64,000 nucleotides of DNA, from contig DAOSIS010000003.1 of assembly GCA_035366835.1 (NCBI GenBank), positions 112,503-176,502 of the forward strand. Reading direction: 5' to 3'. Both the position numbers and the translations under genes were made by a program. This stretch comes from UBA6109 sp035366835. GTDB lineage: Bacteria > Desulfobacterota > Syntrophia > Syntrophales > UBA6109. Below, piece after piece: positions 51,056 to 60,154 of the stretch. Positions within the stretch are counted from its first letter, which is position 1. The number at the start of each line of letters is the position of its first letter. The notes under the pieces are model-generated. The model had not been told where the DNA came from. It saw nothing but the letters and a program-made list of their open reading frames with translations, and searched no databases.

Positions 51056-53368
51056 TCAGGCGGTCTTCCGGTCCGGGGCCGGACCCTTCGCTTCGCCTTC
51101 TTCGTGATTCCCGCCGTAGATGCCCGAGGAAGCCCGTTTCCTGCGGGTGACCTTCTTCCGCTTCTCGCCGTCTTCCCCGTAGTAGTAATAATAGTACTGG
51201 TAATAGTAGTAGCTGTCGCGCCCCATCTCGACGCCGTTCAGCACCGCCCCGAGCAGGCGGGCGTTCACGCCCTTGAGCTGGCTCAGGGCGTTCTTGATGA
51301 TCTCGCGGTGCACCTCGCCGGAGCGGATGACGAGCACCACGCCGTCCACGATTCTCGACAGGATCACGGCGTCCGTCACCGCGGTGATCGGCGGCGAGTC
51401 GACGATGATGCGCTCGTAGCGGCCGCGGAGCGTCCTGATCAAGCCCTCCATGCGGTGGGAGCCGAGGATTTCCGAGGGATTCGGCGGGATCGGCCCCGAG
51501 GGGATGATGTCGACATTGGGGACCGCCGTCGGGATGACGGCCTCGTCCACGTCGCAGCTCCCGACGAGGATATTGGACATGCCCTTGTCGCGGCCGGCTT
51601 CGAAGACCTTGTGGATCTTGGGCCGGCGCATGTCGCAGTCGAGGATCACGACGCGCCCGCCCGTCTGCGCCATGGTGATGGCGACATTGGCCGCGGTGAT
51701 CGTCTTTCCCTCCCGCGGTCCCGCGCTCGTCACCAGGAGCACCTGCGGGGAGGAGTCGGCGGAGGAAAAGAGGATCCCCGTCCGGATGCCGCGGTAGGAC
51801 TCGCTCGCCGTCGATTTCGGCGAAAGGTGGGCGATCAGGTCCTGGGACGGTTTGCGCTCCGGGTTCCCGGAATCCGCGCCGTCGCGGGCGAAGGCGGGGA
51901 TGGGGCCCAGATAGGGGATGCCCAGGTGGTGCTTGATGTCGTCGGGAACCTTGATCGTGCTGTCCAGGTATTCGAGAAAGAAGGCCAGCCCCACGCCGAG
52001 CGACAGGCCCACGACGATCGCCAGCAGGATGTTCTGCGCCTTCTTCGGCTTGACCGGCGATTTCGGGACCTCCGCCCGGTCGACGATGCGGATGTTGCCC
52101 GTCTTGATGTCCTCGGTCAGAGACGTCTCCTTGAAGCGCTTGATCAGGAGGTCGTACATCTCCTTCGTGCTCTCCGCCTCGCGCCGGAGAACGCTGTAGT
52201 CGATCGCCTTCTGGTTCAGGGTCAGCGACTCTCCCTTCTGCCTTCCGAGGGCGGCCTTGAGCGAATTCTCGCGGGCCAGGGCGACGCGGTACTCGTTGTT
52301 GAGCAGATTGATGACCCGGCGGATCTCCTTCATCTTCCGGTTCTGGAGCGTGTCCAGTTCGCTGTCGATGGCCGTCATCTGCGGGTGGTTGGGGCCGTAC
52401 TTCTTGGAGAGCTCCGATTTCCTCTTGGAAAGCTCGACCTCCATGGACTTGATCTGGCCGATGAGGGCGTTGTTCATGACCTCGGGCACCGAATCCAGCA
52501 TCTCCGGCGTCCTTTCGAGGGACGCGGCCGTCCGGTAGCGGGTTTCGGCCTCCACCCTTTTCGCCTCCGCCTCGACGACCTGGGCGTTGAGGGCGGCCAG
52601 CTTCTGGGCGGTGATGGTCTCCACGTTGCTCGAAAAATCGGTCACGATGCCGTGCCGCTCCTTGTACTGCAGCAGGGCCTGCTCGGCCGCATCGACCTTC
52701 TTGCGCTCCTCGGTGATGCGGCTGTTGAGCCAGTTGATCGCGTCCTGGGTCGCCTTGAGCTTCGTCTCCAGGTTGAGGTTGATGTAGGCCTGCGCGACGG
52801 CGTTGGTGACCTTCGCCGCCAGGGCCGGGTCCTTGGCCTCGTAGCTCACGTCCACGAGGCGACTGTTCCGGATCGGGCTCACCGTGATGCGCCTGATGAA
52901 CGTCGAGATGAGGCCGGAATAGGGGTCCTCGTCCTCGCCTGCGACGGTCTGGGCGGGCTTGGCCGTCTGGAAGAGCGAGAAGAATCCCTTGACGCCGTCA
53001 CTGACCGCAAGCCCGATGTCCGAGAAGAATCCCTTTCCCGGCTTGGGCACGAACTCGTCGTTCTCGTCGAGCTTGAGCCGCTTGATGACCTCGCGGGCCA
53101 CCGCGCGGCTTTCGATGATCTTGTACTGCGTCTGGTAGTAATCGGTTCCCGCCGAATCGACGCTGACGACTTCCTGGATCGAGACGACCTTCGGGTTCTC
53201 CTTCTCGATGATGATCCTCGCCGTCGCCTTGTAGACGGGCGTGGCGGTGAAGGAGAAGATGGCGACGCTGACCACGATCACGGCGAAGACCGTCAGGATC
53301 GTCCAGCGGTGCTTCAGGACCACGCGCAGATAGTCGTGAAGGTCGATTTGCTTGTCCTGGATGTTCAT
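51056..53368 (-). CDS. Wzc-like polysaccharide co-polymerase with BY-kinase domain
   Basis: A 770-residue protein. Wzz domain: helices at ~22-40 and ~447-466 with a long periplasmic coiled-coil (~190-410). Cytoplasmic kinase: Walker A TSAGPREGKT (547-556), Walker A' VVILDCDMRR (573-582), Walker B RIIVDSPP (653-660). Ten tyrosines fill residues 720-730 (only Q724 interrupts), the autophosphorylation cluster, followed by a 40-residue basic/acidic tail. It controls chain length and export of a surface polysaccharide with the Wza-like lipoprotein, whose gene ends 4 bp upstream. Confidence 0.93.
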   Translation of the reverse strand: MNIQDKQIDLHDYLRVVLKHRWTILTVFAVIVVSVAIFSFTATPVYKATARIIIEKENPKVVSIQEVVSVDSAGTDYYQTQYKIIESRAVAREVIKRLKLDENDEFVPKPGKGFFSDIGLAVSDGVKGFFSLFQTAKPAQTVAGEDEDPYSGLISTFIRRITVSPIRNSRLVDVSYEAKDPALAAKVTNAVAQAYINLNLETKLKATQDAINWLNSRITEERKKVDAAEQALLQYKERHGIVTDFSSNVETITAQKLAALNAQVVEAEAKRVEAETRYRTAASLERTPEMLDSVPEVMNNALIGQIKSMEVELSKRKSELSKKYGPNHPQMTAIDSELDTLQNRKMKEIRRVINLLNNEYRVALARENSLKAALGRQKGESLTLNQKAIDYSVLRREAESTKEMYDLLIKRFKETSLTEDIKTGNIRIVDRAEVPKSPVKPKKAQNILLAIVVGLSLGVGLAFFLEYLDSTIKVPDDIKHHLGIPYLGPIPAFARDGADSGNPERKPSQDLIAHLSPKSTASESYRGIRTGILFSSADSSPQVLLVTSAGPREGKTITAANVAITMAQTGGRVVILDCDMRRPKIHKVFEAGRDKGMSNILVGSCDVDEAVIPTAVPNVDIIPSGPIPPNPSEILGSHRMEGLIRTLRGRYERIIVDSPPITAVTDAVILSRIVDGVVLVIRSGEVHREIIKNALSQLKGVNARLLGAVLNGVEMGRDSYYYYQYYYYYYGEDGEKRKKVTRRKRASSGIYGGNHEEGEAKGPAPDRKTA

Positions 53369-53372
53369 ATTC

Positions 53373-54485
53373 TCAGAAGAAGCTCTCCGGTACGACGATC
53401 AGGTCGTTGGGCTTGATGGCCACGGCCTGGATGATTTTCCCGCCCTTGGTGATCGAGTCGACGTTGATCTCATAGATTTTTTCGGTGCCGTTTTCGATCC
53501 GGACGATGCGGGTCTTGTTGCGCGCCGCGATGGGCGTGAAGCCGCCGGCGATGCTGATCGCCTCGACGATGGTGATGTCGCGCTTCGTGAAGGCGTAGGA
53601 CCCCGGATTCTTCACCTGCCCGATGATGTAGAAGTAGTCGGCCTTCGGGATGTAGACGACGTCCTGATCGTTGAGGTAGAGGTTGGAGATCTGGTCGCTG
53701 CCCTTGAGGAGCGCGTACAGGTCGAAGCTGATGACGATCTTCGTCTCGTTGTCGCGGCCGTAATTCAGGGTGCGGATGATCATCGCATCCTGCTTCTCGC
53801 CCTTTTCCGTATCGACGCCTCCGGCCTTGGAGATGCCGTCCAGGATGCGTTCGCGGGCCTGGAGCGGGTAGGGGCCGGGGCTCTTCACGGCGCCCAGGAC
53901 GGAATACTTCCTCCCCTCGTATTTGGTGACCATGACGGACACGTGCGCCTCGTTGAGGTACTGGCCGTCGGCCAGCTTCCGGGAGATGAGCTTTTCGATC
54001 TCGGCCGTGGTCTTGTCCGCCACGTGGATGCGGCCGATGAGGGGAAAGGTGATGAATCCGTCGGCGGATACGCGGACCGATTCCAGCGTCAGGTCCTTCT
54101 CTTCGTATACGGTCACGCTGAGCACGTCGTAGCCGCCGACCTTGTAGTCGGCGAGCGCCGCGGACCGGCTTTCGGGAAACTTCGCCAGGTATTCCTGCAC
54201 GTCGTAGATGCGCGTCTTCGCGAGCAGCGAATTCAGCCCCTCGTCGGCGTCCTTTCCGGCGATGCTCTTCTTGACTTCCTGGACCTTGGCGATCTCGTCG
54301 GCCTTGAGGCCGGTGTAGGCGGCGTTCTTCTCCACGGTGGTGACTCTCACCACGTCGCCGTCGACTCCCGCGCAGGCAGAGAGAAAAAGAAGCATCAGGG
54401 CCGACGCGCAGACGCCGAGGGTCCCGCGGAAACGGGGGATCCGGTGAGAAACGGCCGGCGGTCGTCGATTCTGTCGAATGTGCAT
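53373..54485 (-). CDS. Wza-like polysaccharide export lipoprotein (SLBB)
   Basis: A 370-residue lipoprotein with lipobox LSAC (C38). A Poly_export domain (~135-230; YDVLSVTVYEEKDL) is followed by two SLBB domains (~205-260, YSVLGAVKSPGPYPL; ~285-350, YIIGQVKNPGSYAF). It forms the outer-membrane or periplasmic part of the export channel with the Wzc-like protein. The SD before the ATG is weak, so a later start is possible. Confidence 0.9.
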   Translation of the reverse strand: MHIRQNRRPPAVSHRIPRFRGTLGVCASALMLLFLSACAGVDGDVVRVTTVEKNAAYTGLKADEIAKVQEVKKSIAGKDADEGLNSLLAKTRIYDVQEYLAKFPESRSAALADYKVGGYDVLSVTVYEEKDLTLESVRVSADGFITFPLIGRIHVADKTTAEIEKLISRKLADGQYLNEAHVSVMVTKYEGRKYSVLGAVKSPGPYPLQARERILDGISKAGGVDTEKGEKQDAMIIRTLNYGRDNETKIVISFDLYALLKGSDQISNLYLNDQDVVYIPKADYFYIIGQVKNPGSYAFTKRDITIVEAISIAGGFTPIAARNKTRIVRIENGTEKIYEINVDSITKGGKIIQAVAIKPNDLIVVPESFF

Positions 54486-54562
54486 GGGCGCCTACTCTCG
54501 GAAAGAGAGAGAGATTACTAACCCGTCCGCGAAAAAAATTCAAGACGGCATCCCGGTGTCAT

Positions 54563-54595
54563 AAAAAAGTAGAGACGACGTCGCGTCGTCTCTAC
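54563..54595 (-). terminator. Rho-independent terminator of the FecR gene
   Basis: GTAGAGACGACG (54569-54580) pairs exactly with CGTCGTCTCTAC (54584-54595). On the minus strand it is followed by TTTTTT. It lies 56 bp past the FecR stop and separates that unit from the wza-wzc pair. Confidence 0.9.
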
Positions 54596-54650
54596 TCTTC
54601 GGTTTCCAGTTATGCAATCGGAAGCCCTGTCAACCGCATCCGATCGCCCC

Positions 54651-55967
54651 TTACGGGCTGGTGGGTCTGATCGTGGACGTGGTGCTGGACGTCGAGGTTG
54701 TCGTCGTCGTCGTGGAGATCGTCGTCGGCACGGTCGTCGTCGCCTCGACGGTGGTCGTCGGGGTCGCCGTCGTTTCGGCCGTCGTGGCGTCGATCGTCGT
54801 GGGAGGAACGGTCGTCGGCACGGTCGTGGTCACGATATTCTGCACCTGCTGCAGCGTCTGCGTCTGGACCGTCTCCGAGGCCTTCACGTTCCCTTCGGCC
54901 GCCCTCGCCTGCGCCTCGGCCAGGTTGACGTTCAAGGCCTGCGCCGCCGCGTTGGCGCGCTCGGCCGCGGCCGCCGCCGCGCGGGCCTGGGTCTCCGCCT
55001 GGGCGACCGCACGGGCCGCGGTCGCAGCAGCCTGTTCCGCTTCGGCCGCCTTCGCCGTATCCCCGGCCGCCTTCGCATCCGCCGCGACCTTCGCCGCCTG
55101 CGTCTGCACGTCCTTGAGCTGTTCGGTGATCACCACCGTCTTCGCCGAGGCGATGCTCGCGTCAACCGCCGCGGCGGCGGCCGTCGCCTGCGTCTTCGCG
55201 ACCTGGTCGGGGTTGGCCTTGGCCACTTCCGTCGCGGCGGCCTTCGCGACCTCCAGCGCCACCACTTTCACCGCGGCCACGTCGATCGTCTTGCCCGTCG
55301 CCTGCGCCGCCTGCGTCTGCACGTAGGCGTTCGACAGCGCTTGGTACACCTGGCTCTTCACCGCCGCCGAAATCCCCGGGTTGTCGAAGAAGCCCCGCAC
55401 CACGTTCCCCACCACCGAGGCCTGCCCGGAATACATGTTCAGCATCGTGCTCAGCGTTGCCGGGTTATAGCCGAAATCCGCATCGGAGCCCCGCAGGCCG
55501 CAGACCGCCGTCGGCGTCTGCAGGAAATTCCTTTTCACCGACGAGCCGGACTTGAACCACATCTTCCCCACGAAGCTCGTGATGCGCCGCGAAAGCTGCG
55601 TCGTCCTGCCGAGCAGACCCGTCTTCTCCTGGCGCTCCAGGATCTGGGCGTTGGAGAAGGGGAACACCTTCAGCTCGGCGCCGTCTCTGAAGACAACCTG
55701 CGCCGTTCCCTGCTTCGTCAGCACGAAGTCTCCATCCTTGACGGCCATGTTCACCTTCGCCGGCGTGATGTCCGCACCGGACTGAAGGATGACCTCGCCT
55801 TCCATGGCGACGATCTTGGCTACGACCGCACCCGCCTTGGCCGGGGCCTGCGCCGCCGCCATCGCGGTCCAGCAGAAGAGCATCCCTGCAAATACGGTGC
55901 ACGCCGCCATCATGGCGGGGCATTTCATCAGACGCCGATTCCGAGCCTGGAGATTCGCGGTTCCCAT
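54651..55967 (-). CDS. Exported FecR-domain protein with Ala-rich helix and Thr-rich tail
   Basis: A 438-residue protein, signal peptide ending AMAAAQA. Residues ~45-165 are a FecR domain (VNMAVKDGDFVLTKQGTAQV, DGAELKVFPFSNAQILE, VCGLRGSDADF). Residues ~200-365 are extremely Ala-rich and predicted helical/coiled-coil. The last ~65 residues are almost all Thr, Pro, Val and Ser (TTTVEATTTVPTT style), a mucin-like tail. It probably binds or spans the cell wall at the export site. The ATG at 55967 has GGAGGAA; barrel gene is 17 bp upstream. Confidence 0.82.
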   Translation of the reverse strand: MGTANLQARNRRLMKCPAMMAACTVFAGMLFCWTAMAAAQAPAKAGAVVAKIVAMEGEVILQSGADITPAKVNMAVKDGDFVLTKQGTAQVVFRDGAELKVFPFSNAQILERQEKTGLLGRTTQLSRRITSFVGKMWFKSGSSVKRNFLQTPTAVCGLRGSDADFGYNPATLSTMLNMYSGQASVVGNVVRGFFDNPGISAAVKSQVYQALSNAYVQTQAAQATGKTIDVAAVKVVALEVAKAAATEVAKANPDQVAKTQATAAAAAVDASIASAKTVVITEQLKDVQTQAAKVAADAKAAGDTAKAAEAEQAAATAARAVAQAETQARAAAAAAERANAAAQALNVNLAEAQARAAEGNVKASETVQTQTLQQVQNIVTTTVPTTVPPTTIDATTAETTATPTTTVEATTTVPTTISTTTTTTSTSSTTSTIRPTSP

Positions 55968-55984
55968 GGTCTGTTCCTCCATTT

Positions 55985-57229
55985 TCAGTAGACAACCTTG
56001 ATCGATGCCATGAACCTGTTGTCCGTGAAGTCAAACTGGCTGTCGTTCGAATCCTTCTTCCGGTAGTCGTACCCGATCCCCACACCGAGCCACGGCTGGA
56101 TTTCGTAGTCCAAACCGATGTTCGCCTGGTAGTTGTCGTCCGTGCGGGCGTTTCCGACGGGGAGGTTGTACTCGTTCTTGCTGTAGTTCACGCCGGCGTT
56201 CAGCGTGAATTTCGTGAAGATCTCCTGCCTGAGGGAGATCCCGACGCCCGTGTCGTCGAAGTATTCGCTGGTGTCGGCCGCCGTGTCGCGCACCGCCCTG
56301 GTGATGTTCAGGGACAGCGAGGTCGTCGTGAAAGGCGTGTAGGTGACGGACGTCTCGGCGATCCAGGTATTCTTGTCCTCGCGCCTCGTGCCCGTGGATG
56401 TGAATTCGTTGTCGTACTTCTTGAACTGGTAACCGACGTTGAATTCGCCGCTGAGCTTCGCACCGGGGTCCCAGGTGACGCCGGCGTTGACGCGGTGCCA
56501 CTTGGAGTCGGAATCGTTGGTCGACGTCGTTCCGCCCGCATAGGTGTTGTAGTCCTTCATCCCGTAATGGTAGCGGACGAATCCCCAGGTCCTGGGCAGG
56601 AAGCGGGCCTCCGCGCCTACGCCGAACTCGTTGTTGCCGTAGTTCTGGGAGAAGTCGGCGATGTTGTCGTATTCCTGGCGGAAGTAGTTGTAGAAGAGGA
56701 GCGTCCGGAAGCTGTCCCCGAGCTGCCATCCCACCTTCGCCCGGAAGTCGTTGTCCCAGCGCTTCGTGACCCGGCCGAGGGCATACTGGTCGGCGCTGCC
56801 GTAGGGGTCTTCCGACCGCTGATACTGCTCCTTCAGGCCCAGGATCAGGCCGGCGGGCGCCTTGTAGTCGATGTCCGCCATACCCTTGTTGTTCTTCCAG
56901 TTGTTGTCCCGCTGGCTGTTGTAGAAGGCGAAGTCCCCCTGGTAGCCGAGGTTGACGGAGCCTCTTTCGGGCATGTTGTAGTTGAGCAGCAGGCCCGGCT
57001 TGATGTGCGTGATCCAGTCCGCCTTCTTCAGCTCCGTCGTATCGTTCGCGCCGCTGCCCAGGTAGATGTTGTCGTCATACCACTCTTCCACGGTCACGCC
57101 GGGAATGATCTTCAGATTTCCGATTTGAATATTGCCGCCGGTCTGTGCGAAGGCCGATGCCGGAACGATGACCGGAACGATGAGGAAAAGAAGCGCGATC
57201 GAAAAAACAAATCCGTTTGTTCTCTTCAT
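55985..57229 (-). CDS. Outer-membrane beta-barrel protein of the polysaccharide locus
   Basis: A 414-residue exported protein (signal ending ASAFAQ). The mature part alternates polar and aromatic residues through many beta strands (SVNLGYQGDFAFYNSQRDN, RTLLFYNYFRQEYDNIADF) and ends in IKVVY, an aromatic C-terminus recognised by Bam. It resembles the porin-2-type barrels (about 16-18 strands) that accompany exopolysaccharide genes. It may be the outer-membrane exit pore with the Wza-like protein. Confidence 0.82.
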   Translation of the reverse strand: MKRTNGFVFSIALLFLIVPVIVPASAFAQTGGNIQIGNLKIIPGVTVEEWYDDNIYLGSGANDTTELKKADWITHIKPGLLLNYNMPERGSVNLGYQGDFAFYNSQRDNNWKNNKGMADIDYKAPAGLILGLKEQYQRSEDPYGSADQYALGRVTKRWDNDFRAKVGWQLGDSFRTLLFYNYFRQEYDNIADFSQNYGNNEFGVGAEARFLPRTWGFVRYHYGMKDYNTYAGGTTSTNDSDSKWHRVNAGVTWDPGAKLSGEFNVGYQFKKYDNEFTSTGTRREDKNTWIAETSVTYTPFTTTSLSLNITRAVRDTAADTSEYFDDTGVGISLRQEIFTKFTLNAGVNYSKNEYNLPVGNARTDDNYQANIGLDYEIQPWLGVGIGYDYRKKDSNDSQFDFTDNRFMASIKVVY

Positions 57230-57360
57230 AACGCCATCCTTTCTGCTGCGCTACAACAAGCAAAACGAAAAGAACCTCCGCCGCTGTCGAGCGCTGGAGG
57301 TGCGAACCCAAAAGAACAGGCAAACCAGATAAAATGGTGTTTACAAAAAGATATCGGTAG

Positions 57361-57388
57361 GCTATATCCTTGCTCACCTTTATGTCAA
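57361..57388 (-). promoter_or_regulatory. Promoter of the barrel-FecR unit
   Basis: On the minus strand TTGACA (57388-57383), 16-bp spacer, TATAGC (57366-57361), about 130 bp before the barrel ATG. It overlaps the divergent region before the GT2 gene. Confidence 0.6.
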
Positions 57389-57465
57389 GAAAAAAGTTGA
57401 ATGTTTTTCAATGTGAAACACCTCACAGATCGCAGTGCGGGAGGGGATCGGAAAGGCTGGCTGGC

Positions 57466-58158
57466 ATGTTCGATCAGGCAAGTGCGGGCAGGATCCAGGT
57501 CGTCATCCCGACGAAAAACGAGGCGGTCACCGTAGGGGAGATTGTTACAGGCGTACGGCCTTTTGCAGGCGAAATCCTTGTCGTCGACGGTCATTCCGAC
57601 GACGGGACGGCCGACGTCGCCCGTTCCCTCGGTGTGCGGGTCATCTTCGACCACGGAAAAGGCAAGGGGGAGGCGATCCGGACCGTCATCCCCTACCTGA
57701 CGAGGGAAATCACCGTCTTCATCGACGCGGACGGCTCCCACGATCCGCGGGACATCCCCCGTCTCACCGCACCGATCTTCGCGGGCGAGGCCGACCACGT
57801 GTCCGGATCCCGTCTCACCGGCGGCTCCAGCGAGCTGCACGGTGGCTTCGACGAGTGCTTCCGCCTCATGGGGAGCTCCTTCATCACGGCCTGCATCAAC
57901 TCCCGCTTCAAGGTCCGCCTCTCGGAAAGCCAGAATGGTTTCCGGGCGATACGCACCGACGTTCTCCGCGCGCTCGATCTGCGGGAAGACATCACCACCA
58001 TCGAGCAGGAGATGATCATCAAGACCCTCAAGAAAGGATACCGCATGGCCGAGGTCCCCGCCCACGAGTACGTCAGGAAGGCCGGGTATTCCAAGATCAG
58101 CCTCAACAAGGTCGCGATCCGCTACGTGTACAGCGCGGTCAAGTACTTGTACTTTTAG
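57466..58158 (+). CDS. Family 2 glycosyltransferase (dolichyl-phosphate-sugar synthase type)
   Basis: A 230-residue GT2: VVIPTKNEAVTVGEIV, VVDGHSDDGTADVA, and the DXD-type FIDADGSHDP (residues ~85-94). No membrane helix, so it is likely a polyprenyl-phosphate sugar transferase or sugar-adding enzyme. It could supply a lipid-linked sugar to the GT-C enzyme at 62259. The ATG at 57466 is used. Confidence 0.88.
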   Translation: MFDQASAGRIQVVIPTKNEAVTVGEIVTGVRPFAGEILVVDGHSDDGTADVARSLGVRVIFDHGKGKGEAIRTVIPYLTREITVFIDADGSHDPRDIPRLTAPIFAGEADHVSGSRLTGGSSELHGGFDECFRLMGSSFITACINSRFKVRLSESQNGFRAIRTDVLRALDLREDITTIEQEMIIKTLKKGYRMAEVPAHEYVRKAGYSKISLNKVAIRYVYSAVKYLYF

Positions 58159-58188
58159 CGAGTGGACACCCCGGGCGTTTTTCTTTGC

Positions 58189-58258
58189 CACTGCGAGTGA
58201 AGTGAAGCAATCTGTTGCCAGGGGCGGGATTGCCGCGCCGCTGCGCTCCTCGCATGAC
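58189..58258. repeat. Dispersed palindromic intergenic repeat
   Basis: CACTGCGAGTGAAGTGAAGC opens and GCTGCGCTCCTCGCATGAC closes it; the ends are imperfect inverse complements. From memory this is a common dispersed repeat in deltaproteobacterial genomes. It ends a few bases before the radical SAM gene. Confidence 0.7.
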
Positions 58259-58278
58259 AGGGAATGGTCTTAAACCTC

Positions 58279-59694
58279 ATGGCGAAAGTCCTGCTCTTCA
58301 ATCCCCCCGGCCCCGAGGGCCGCTCCTACATCCGCGAAGGACGCTGCACCCAGGAGGCCGGCGCCTGGGCGACCTGCTGGCCGCCCGTGACGCTGGCGAC
58401 GGCCGCGGCGGTCCTGGAGACCGACGGCCACGAGGTCCGCGTCATCGACTTTCCCGCAACGGGCCGTTCGCTCGCCGACCTGGAGAAAGAGCTCCGCCTG
58501 TTCCGGCCCGACATCGCCGTCTGGAGCACGGGCACTCCGACGCTCCCGTTCGATCTGGCCGTCGCCCGCCTGGTCAAGGAGGCGTCTCCCGGGACGCGGA
58601 CCGCCGTCATGGGGACGCACGTGACGGTGCGGCCGGAGGAGGCCCTCCGGGAGGCGGCGCTCGACGCCGTGGTTCGCGGCGAGCCGGAGATGGTGATCCG
58701 GAACTTCTGCCGCGCCGGAAAGGCGGGGATGGAGGGCGTGCGGGGGATTTCCTGGCGCGCCAACGGGAAGGGCATCCTCCACAACGAGGCCGAACCGCTC
58801 CTGGCCCCCGAAGAGATTCCGGCCCCGGCGTGGCATCACCTGGACCTGGAGGCCTACCGCCTTCCCCTGAAGGGCCGCCGCTTCCTGATCGTCGCACCCA
58901 TCCGCGGCTGCCCCTATTCCTGCAGCTTCTGCACGGCGCCCCTGTATTACGGGAAGAAGCTCCGCATGAGGCCCGTGGGCAGCGTCCTTGCGGAGATGGA
59001 AGGGAATATCGCGCGCCACGGCGTCCGCGAATTCTTCCTCTGGGCCGACACCTTCACGGCCGACCGGGCCTATGTGGAGGCATTCTGCAGGGAGATCCTG
59101 GACCGCCGTCTCGCCGTCTCCTGGACATGCAACAGCCGCGTCGACAGCGTGGACGGCGGCCTGCTGCGCCTGATGAAGAAGGCAGGCCTCTGGATGATCA
59201 GCTTCGGCCTGGAGTCGGGCAACGACGGCATCCTCGCGCGGATGGGCAAGCGCATCACGAAAGAGCAGTCGCGCCGGGCCGTCGCGGAGGCGCACGCGGC
59301 AGGGCTCCGCACGGCGGGGCACTTCATCCTCGGCCTGCCCGGGGAAACAAGGCAGACGATGGCCGAGACGCTGGCTTTCGCGCTGGATCTCCCCCTCGAC
59401 GTGGGGCAGTTCTACGCCGCCGCCCCCTTTCCCGGCACCGCGCTGTACGATGAAGCGCTCGCGAGAGGCTGGCTCGCCGAGCCCGACGGGTTCTCCCAGA
59501 ACCGGTCCGCCCTCCGCATCCCCGGCCTTCCCCCGGAAAAGGTCGACGCCTTCCGCCGTGAGGCCTATCGAAGGTTTTACAGGAGACCCTCCACTGTGCT
59601 ACATCTCCTTTCCATGGTGGAGCCGGGCGTGATCGGGCATTTCGGCGGGACGTTGCGCAAATTTTCCAGGTGGAGCGGGCTCTCGGAGCGGTGA
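58279..59694 (+). CDS. B12-binding-domain radical SAM protein
   Basis: A 471-residue protein. Residues 1-~140 are a cobalamin-binding-like Rossmann domain (KVLLFNPPGPEG; lacks the DxHxxG B12-histidine motif), and GCPYSCSFCTAP (C211, C215, C218) starts the radical SAM barrel; GLESGNDGILARMGKR and HFILGLPGET follow. It resembles BchE/hopanoid-type enzymes. In this locus it could methylate or rearrange a sugar or lipid (inference). An ATG 15 bp upstream is possible. Confidence 0.88.
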   Translation: MAKVLLFNPPGPEGRSYIREGRCTQEAGAWATCWPPVTLATAAAVLETDGHEVRVIDFPATGRSLADLEKELRLFRPDIAVWSTGTPTLPFDLAVARLVKEASPGTRTAVMGTHVTVRPEEALREAALDAVVRGEPEMVIRNFCRAGKAGMEGVRGISWRANGKGILHNEAEPLLAPEEIPAPAWHHLDLEAYRLPLKGRRFLIVAPIRGCPYSCSFCTAPLYYGKKLRMRPVGSVLAEMEGNIARHGVREFFLWADTFTADRAYVEAFCREILDRRLAVSWTCNSRVDSVDGGLLRLMKKAGLWMISFGLESGNDGILARMGKRITKEQSRRAVAEAHAAGLRTAGHFILGLPGETRQTMAETLAFALDLPLDVGQFYAAAPFPGTALYDEALARGWLAEPDGFSQNRSALRIPGLPPEKVDAFRREAYRRFYRRPSTVLHLLSMVEPGVIGHFGGTLRKFSRWSGLSER

Positions 59695-59717
59695 TTTCCT
59701 GTCGTCACCACTCTTCT

Positions 59718-60120
59718 ACCTGTCATTCCCGCGGAAGCGGGAATCCAGGGTCTTGGATTTTTTTCTGCGACGTCGTGCAGGGCAGAGCGCTGGGTCCCCG
59801 TTCGCGGGGACGACAGGAAAGGTGGACGCATTCCTGCGGCACAAGCCGCTGGGTCCCCGCGTTCGCGAGGACGACGGAAGGTTTGTCGTCTTTGTCATTC
59901 CCGCGAAAGCGGGAATCCAGCGTCGCCGAGTTCGCTTCCGCGACCGGTGCATAACCAGAGAGCCGGGTCCCCGCCGCAGCCTGCCCCCGCGGAGGCGGGT
60001 GCAGGGACGACAGCAACGCTTGATATATCATTCCCGCGGAAGCGGGAATCCAGGATCTAGAGATTTCGCTTCGGTCGGAGAAAAAGAGCCGGACTCCCGC
60101 GTTCGAGGGGACGACAGAAA
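59718..60120. repeat. Cluster of dispersed short inverted repeats
   Basis: The 460-bp gap before the carbamoyltransferase is almost entirely repeats of two types. Type A (GTCATTCCCGCGGAAGCGGG, then AATCCAG) occurs at 59722-59748, 59894-59921 and 60028-60054. Type B (GGGTCCCCGCGTTCGCGAGG, then ACGAC) occurs near 59791-59813, 59849-59874, in degenerate form at 59962-60012, and at 60088-60115. No gene is seen in it. Confidence 0.85.
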
Positions 60121-60154
60121 AGGCGCGGGGACGACGGAAGAAGGCGGAGGGGTT

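Noticed and set aside
51026..53416. A 796-codon plus-strand open frame opposite the Wzc-like gene
   Set aside because: The opposite strand encodes a clear Wzz/BY-kinase protein; the plus-strand product has no domains and a biased Asp/Arg/Leu composition.
54612..55991. A 459-codon Arg-rich plus-strand frame opposite the FecR gene
   Set aside because: It mirrors the Ala/Thr-rich coding of the FecR protein and has no recognisable domain or ribosome site.
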